Positions 61,322 to 64,000 of a DNA stretch of 64,000 nucleotides are shown one piece after another. The DNA lies in the NCBI RefSeq assembly GCF_021650935.1, contig NZ_CP091244.1:1488001-1552000 (forward strand). Direction: 5' to 3'. This DNA is from Thiothrix winogradskyi. GTDB lineage: Bacteria; Pseudomonadota; Gammaproteobacteria; Thiotrichales; Thiotrichaceae. Within the stretch, counting starts at the first letter, position 1. The number at the start of each line of letters is the position of its first letter. The notes under the pieces are model-generated. The model searched no databases. It was given only the letters and a program-made list of their open reading frames with translations, and was not told the DNA's origin. The position numbers were made by a program, and so were the translations under genes.

Positions 61322-62156
61322 CTTTTAAATCAGGGCGGTCTTCAGAACAATTCCCAACAAAGAAAGCCAGAAATAGCAAGGTCTTAATCCCTTTTAAATC
61401 AGGGCGGTCTTCAGAAAATTATTTGGGCATGAGATCAGACGAATCGAACGGTCTTAATCCCTTTTAAATCAGGGCGGTCTTCAGAAAATTCCACTTCCCA
61501 TAATGCACAAGAGAGGTGCAGTCTTAATCCCTTTTAAATCAGGGCGGTCTTCAGAATAACACAATTCGAGGATTAGACCATGTTGGAAGTAGTCTTAATC
61601 CCTTTTAAATCAGGGCGGTCTTCAGAAGTTAAAAAGTTCATACTAGCCCTGATGAGTTATTGTCTTAATCCCTTTTAAATCAGGGCGGTCTTCAGAATAA
61701 GCAGAACAAGGCCATTGAAGCGGCTATTTCGTCTTAATCCCTTTTAAATCAGGGCGGTCTTCAGAAAGGCTGGAGTCCTGATGATGTGTCAGCAGAGATT
61801 GTCTTAATCCCTTTTAAATCAGGGCGGTCTTCAGAAACTACTATGCGTAAAAGCCCGATGTCTTGGGGGGGTCTTAATCCCTTTTAAATCAGGGCGGTCT
61901 TCAGAATGAGAAAGACGGTAGACAGCAACTTCGAGGGGTCTTAATCCCTTTTAAATCAGGGCGGTCTTCAGAAATTCTTCTTTTTTAAATCAATCACCAT
62001 TGGAGGTCTTAATCCCTTTTAAATCAGGGCGGTCTTCAGAAGCCCTACATTGACGCACAGAATCGTGTACGGTTGGTCTTAATCCCTTTTAAATCAGGGC
62101 GGTCTTCAGAAATCGACTGTCACTGTGATGGTGGTGCTGACGCTGTCTTAATCCCT
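61322..62156. CRISPR. CRISPR array, middle part (between the two IS copies)
   Basis: Starts with the remaining right part of the split repeat (61322-61347), then eleven intact, identical 36-base repeats (61381, 61451, 61521, 61592, 61662, 61731, 61801, 61871, 61938, 62006, 62076 as starts) and twelve spacers of 31-35 bases, and ends with the left part of a repeat split by IS copy 2. The repeat begins GTCTTAATCC, has TTTTAAATCAGGGCGG centrally and ends TCTTCAGAA. Read on the minus strand it ends GGGATTAAGAC, like the 5' handle of many crRNAs, which supports minus-strand transcription. No cas gene is present, so the type cannot be assigned. Confidence 0.97.
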
Positions 62157-62214
62157 TGTATCTTTAAAGCATAGAATTTCCGATAAGCTAAACTGTTAAA
62201 GAGCGGAAGAGGTT

Positions 62215-62379
62215 GCGCAGTCGGAAGGTCAGAGTTGGTCTTAATCCGAGGCTTCGAGCCTGTGAGAAGAGGAACCGACCTTCCATTTTTCAGGAGATCA
62301 GGCTGGACGATACTTGAGTCCACCCATCGCTAAAAATAGCACGGGTTGAGGCTGTATTCTACAAGGGAAGCCGCTGAAA
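62215..62379 (+). ncRNA. Candidate bridge RNA, copy 2
   Basis: Same sequence and fold as copy 1. Target-loop stem at 62223-62230 and 62277-62284; left target guide GTCTTAATCC at 62238-62247; right purine segment GAGAAGAGG at 62264-62272. Donor-loop left guide GACGATACT at 62306-62314 and right guide TACAAG at 62360-62365. It lies wholly in the 5' non-coding end upstream of the recombinase, the position used by the IS110 group (IS1111 members carry it downstream). RNA ends are inferred. Confidence 0.82.
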
Positions 62380-62450
62380 GATTGCACAATAGGATGGCAT
62401 GAGCAAACCGCTTTTTGATCAGGATAGCGTCAACCACAAGGAGTAGTCCC

Positions 62451-63443
62451 ATGACAGACACTGTTGTATCCATCGGCATAGATGTGGCGAAAGACAAGTT
62501 GCAAATTGCTTGGTTGCGCCAGTTGCAGCCCTTGCAGGTGAAGCCCAAGAGCCTGCCTAATCACCCTAAAGGCTATGAAGAACTGCTGGATTGGCTGTTG
62601 AAAAACACGGGAGTAACGGTTGAACGGCTACGGATTACGCTAGAACCGACCAATATTTACCATGAAGGGGTGGCGTTGTATCTGCATGATCACGGCTGCC
62701 AAGTTTGTCTGGTTAACGCTAAACAGGTGAGTGATTTTGCGGCGAGTTTGGGCAATTTGTCGAAGAATGACCGTAAGGATAGCGTCATGCTGGCGCGTTT
62801 TGGTCTGGTGATGAATCCACGGATTTGGCAACCCGCACCATTGGAAATCAGGCAGTTACATGCATTGCTAGACCGGCTTGATACTCTGCAAGCGACCATG
62901 CAGCAAGAAGAAAATCGTCTGGATACCTTGCAACTACGCGAACGCTACCCGAAAACCGTCAAAGAGTCGTTGGATGAATCCATTGAATTCCTCAAGCAGT
63001 CGATGCAAACGATTCGTGACCAAATCGACGACCATATTGACCGTCACCCCGGTTTGAAACACGACCAGAAATTGTTGGCTACCATCCCCGGTGTTGGGGC
63101 GTTGACAGCGCAACGAATGATTGCACTCATACGTAGCAGGGACTTCACCAAAGCCTCACAAGTTGCCGCGTTCATGGGCTTAGTGCCGGTGGAGCGAACG
63201 TCAGGAACCAGCGTATTTAAGCGTCCGCGTATTTCACGGCGGGGGGATCCTGAGTTACGTGGCAAGCTGTTTATGCCAGTGGTAGCGGCGATTACTCACA
63301 ATCCCATTGTTCAAAAGTTTTACCGCAAATTGCTGGATCAAAAGAAACACCAACGGGCGGCTATGACGGCTGCCATGCGTAAGCTGGTGCATATTTGTTT
63401 TGGTGTGTTGAAGAACCAGCAGGTATTTTCACCAACGATGTAG
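62451..63443 (+). CDS. IS110-family RNA-guided recombinase (transposase), intact
   Basis: A 330-residue serine/DEDD recombinase. The N-terminal RuvC-like DEDD domain starts VVSIGIDVAKDKLQIAW (Asp near residue 10) and includes ITLEPTNIYHEGVALYL and KNDRKDSVMLARFG, with the last acidic positions in this half. A helical linker (QATMQQEENRLDTLQLRERY) leads to the C-terminal Transposase_20 domain: IPGVGALTAQRMIA, AAFMGLVPVERTSGTSVF and RGDPELRGKLFMPVVAA. The Ser of RTSGTS is the expected catalytic nucleophile. The ATG at 62451 has AAGGAG eight bases upstream; an in-frame earlier start lacks one. The enzyme would act with the bridge RNA encoded just upstream. Confidence 0.95.
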   Translation: MTDTVVSIGIDVAKDKLQIAWLRQLQPLQVKPKSLPNHPKGYEELLDWLLKNTGVTVERLRITLEPTNIYHEGVALYLHDHGCQVCLVNAKQVSDFAASLGNLSKNDRKDSVMLARFGLVMNPRIWQPAPLEIRQLHALLDRLDTLQATMQQEENRLDTLQLRERYPKTVKESLDESIEFLKQSMQTIRDQIDDHIDRHPGLKHDQKLLATIPGVGALTAQRMIALIRSRDFTKASQVAAFMGLVPVERTSGTSVFKRPRISRRGDPELRGKLFMPVVAAITHNPIVQKFYRKLLDQKKHQRAAMTAAMRKLVHICFGVLKNQQVFSPTM

Positions 63444-63507
63444 GGTATTCAATAGCGGGGTCAATAAAAAATCCCTATGGATTTTTTGTTGACCTCAAGA
63501 CGATACT

Positions 63508-64000
63508 CTTTTAAATCAGGGCGGTCTTCAGAACATTGTGAAAGCGTGTAGCTTTCCCCTGATATAGTCTTAATCCCTTTTAAATCAGGGCGGTCTTCAG
63601 AATTAAGTATTATCCTGTCATCTATAGGAATGTTTATGTCTTAATCCCTTTTAAATCAGGGCGGTCTTCAGAATGGTGCTTAACAGTGTGGCGTTTATGT
63701 ATCTTGTCTTAATCCCTTTTAAATCAGGGCGGTCTTCAGAAACTATCTATACATATATGCAGAATAAAGAATGGTCTTAATCCCTTTTAAATCAGGGCGG
63801 TCTTCAGAATCTGATTGATGGTCAGGTTAACATGCTCAATATTTGTCTTAATCCCTTTTAAATCAGGGCGGTCTTCAGAAACTGGCGGAACTGGAAACGC
63901 TGGCAAAACAGAGGTCTTAATCCCTTTTAAATCAGGGCGGTCTTCAGAAAATTGAAAACGATTGTTAGAACAGGTGAATACGCGTCTTAATCCCTTTTAA
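63508..64000. CRISPR. CRISPR array, right part (runs off window)
   Basis: Begins with the right part of the repeat split by IS copy 2 (63508-63533), then six intact repeats starting at 63567, 63638, 63706, 63774, 63845 and 63914, and a seventh cut by the window end (63984-64000). Seven spacers of 32-35 bases. Repeats are identical to those of the middle part, with no degeneration, as expected nearer the leader. Confidence 0.97.

Larger units (their letters stand above)
62157..63507 (+). mobile_element. IS110-group insertion sequence, copy 2 (1351 bp, intact)
   Basis: Same element, orientation and insertion point as copy 1: CT at 62155-62156 on the left (after GTCTTAATCC) and CT at 63508-63509 on the right (before TTTAAATC). 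The left end is TGTATCTTTAAAG and the right end CAAGACGATACT. In a circular form the right end, CT and left end would join and create a promoter: TTGACC (63489-63494), 17 bases, TATCTT (62159-62164). Contains an intact recombinase and the bridge-RNA-like left end. Confidence 0.95.

Overview
The window looks like chromosomal DNA of a gammaproteobacterium. Supporting signs are an RpoH-type sigma-32, a type II secretion operon in the usual E-F-G-H-I-J-K order, RecC, EttA, ErpA, RppH, HemJ and a bacterial PEP carboxylase. Two polyhydroxyalkanoate phasins, paired DUF302 proteins, dense palindromic repeats and an IS110-invaded CRISPR array would fit a sulfur-oxidising member of the Thiotrichales (Thiothrix-like). 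That placement is inference only; no rRNA or other marker is present.

Layout. 1-4.6 kb: end of a DoxX-like membrane protein, a small membrane protein, two Gfo/Idh/MocA oxidoreductases bracketed by 82-bp direct repeats, and an overlapping DUF302 pair behind a palindromic candidate operator. 4.6-11.3 kb: a 590-residue all-coiled-coil protein, rpoH preceded by a textbook CIRCE element, two tandem 31-residue membrane microproteins, an HNH nuclease, a Tae4-like amidase overlapping a lipoprotein (candidate effector/immunity pair), a SPOR protein and a DUF3025 protein. 11.4-17.1 kb: gspEFGHIJK. 17.1-44.1 kb: a large surface-polysaccharide region with WecA- and WbaP-type initiating transferases, a PHP-type tyrosine phosphatase, two paralogous Wzx flippases, a Wzm/Wzt ABC exporter, several glycosyltransferases and methyltransferases, a sugar aminotransferase, a cupin and a phosphomannomutase. 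OxyR, EttA and a hybrid histidine kinase are interleaved. 44.2-56.6 kb: recC (carrying an in-frame palindromic repeat), HAD phosphatase, rppH, hemJ, a TlpA-like thioredoxin, argC, a coiled-coil membrane protein with a bactofilin, erpA, an AlbA_2-type regulator and ppc. 56.7-58.2 kb: a tandem duplication of a complete phasin transcription unit. 58.2-59.2 kb: gene remnants and small genes, one containing a 21-bp in-frame tandem repeat.

59.3-64 kb: a CRISPR array (36-bp repeats, 31-35-bp spacers, running off the right edge) preceded by three ~205-bp units that each end in a degenerate CRISPR repeat. Two copies of one IS110-group element sit in this array, in the same orientation and at exactly the same position inside a CRISPR repeat. 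The element's 5' non-coding end folds into what reads as a bridge RNA. Its donor-loop guides match the element's own two ends around a CT core. Its target-loop left guide is the first ten bases of the CRISPR repeat, ending exactly at the CT insertion point. The most interesting reading of the window is therefore a bridge-RNA-guided transposon programmed to insert into CRISPR repeats. One copy has an intact recombinase. The other differs by two single-G losses in G-runs, which could be real decay or sequencing error. No cas genes are in the window.
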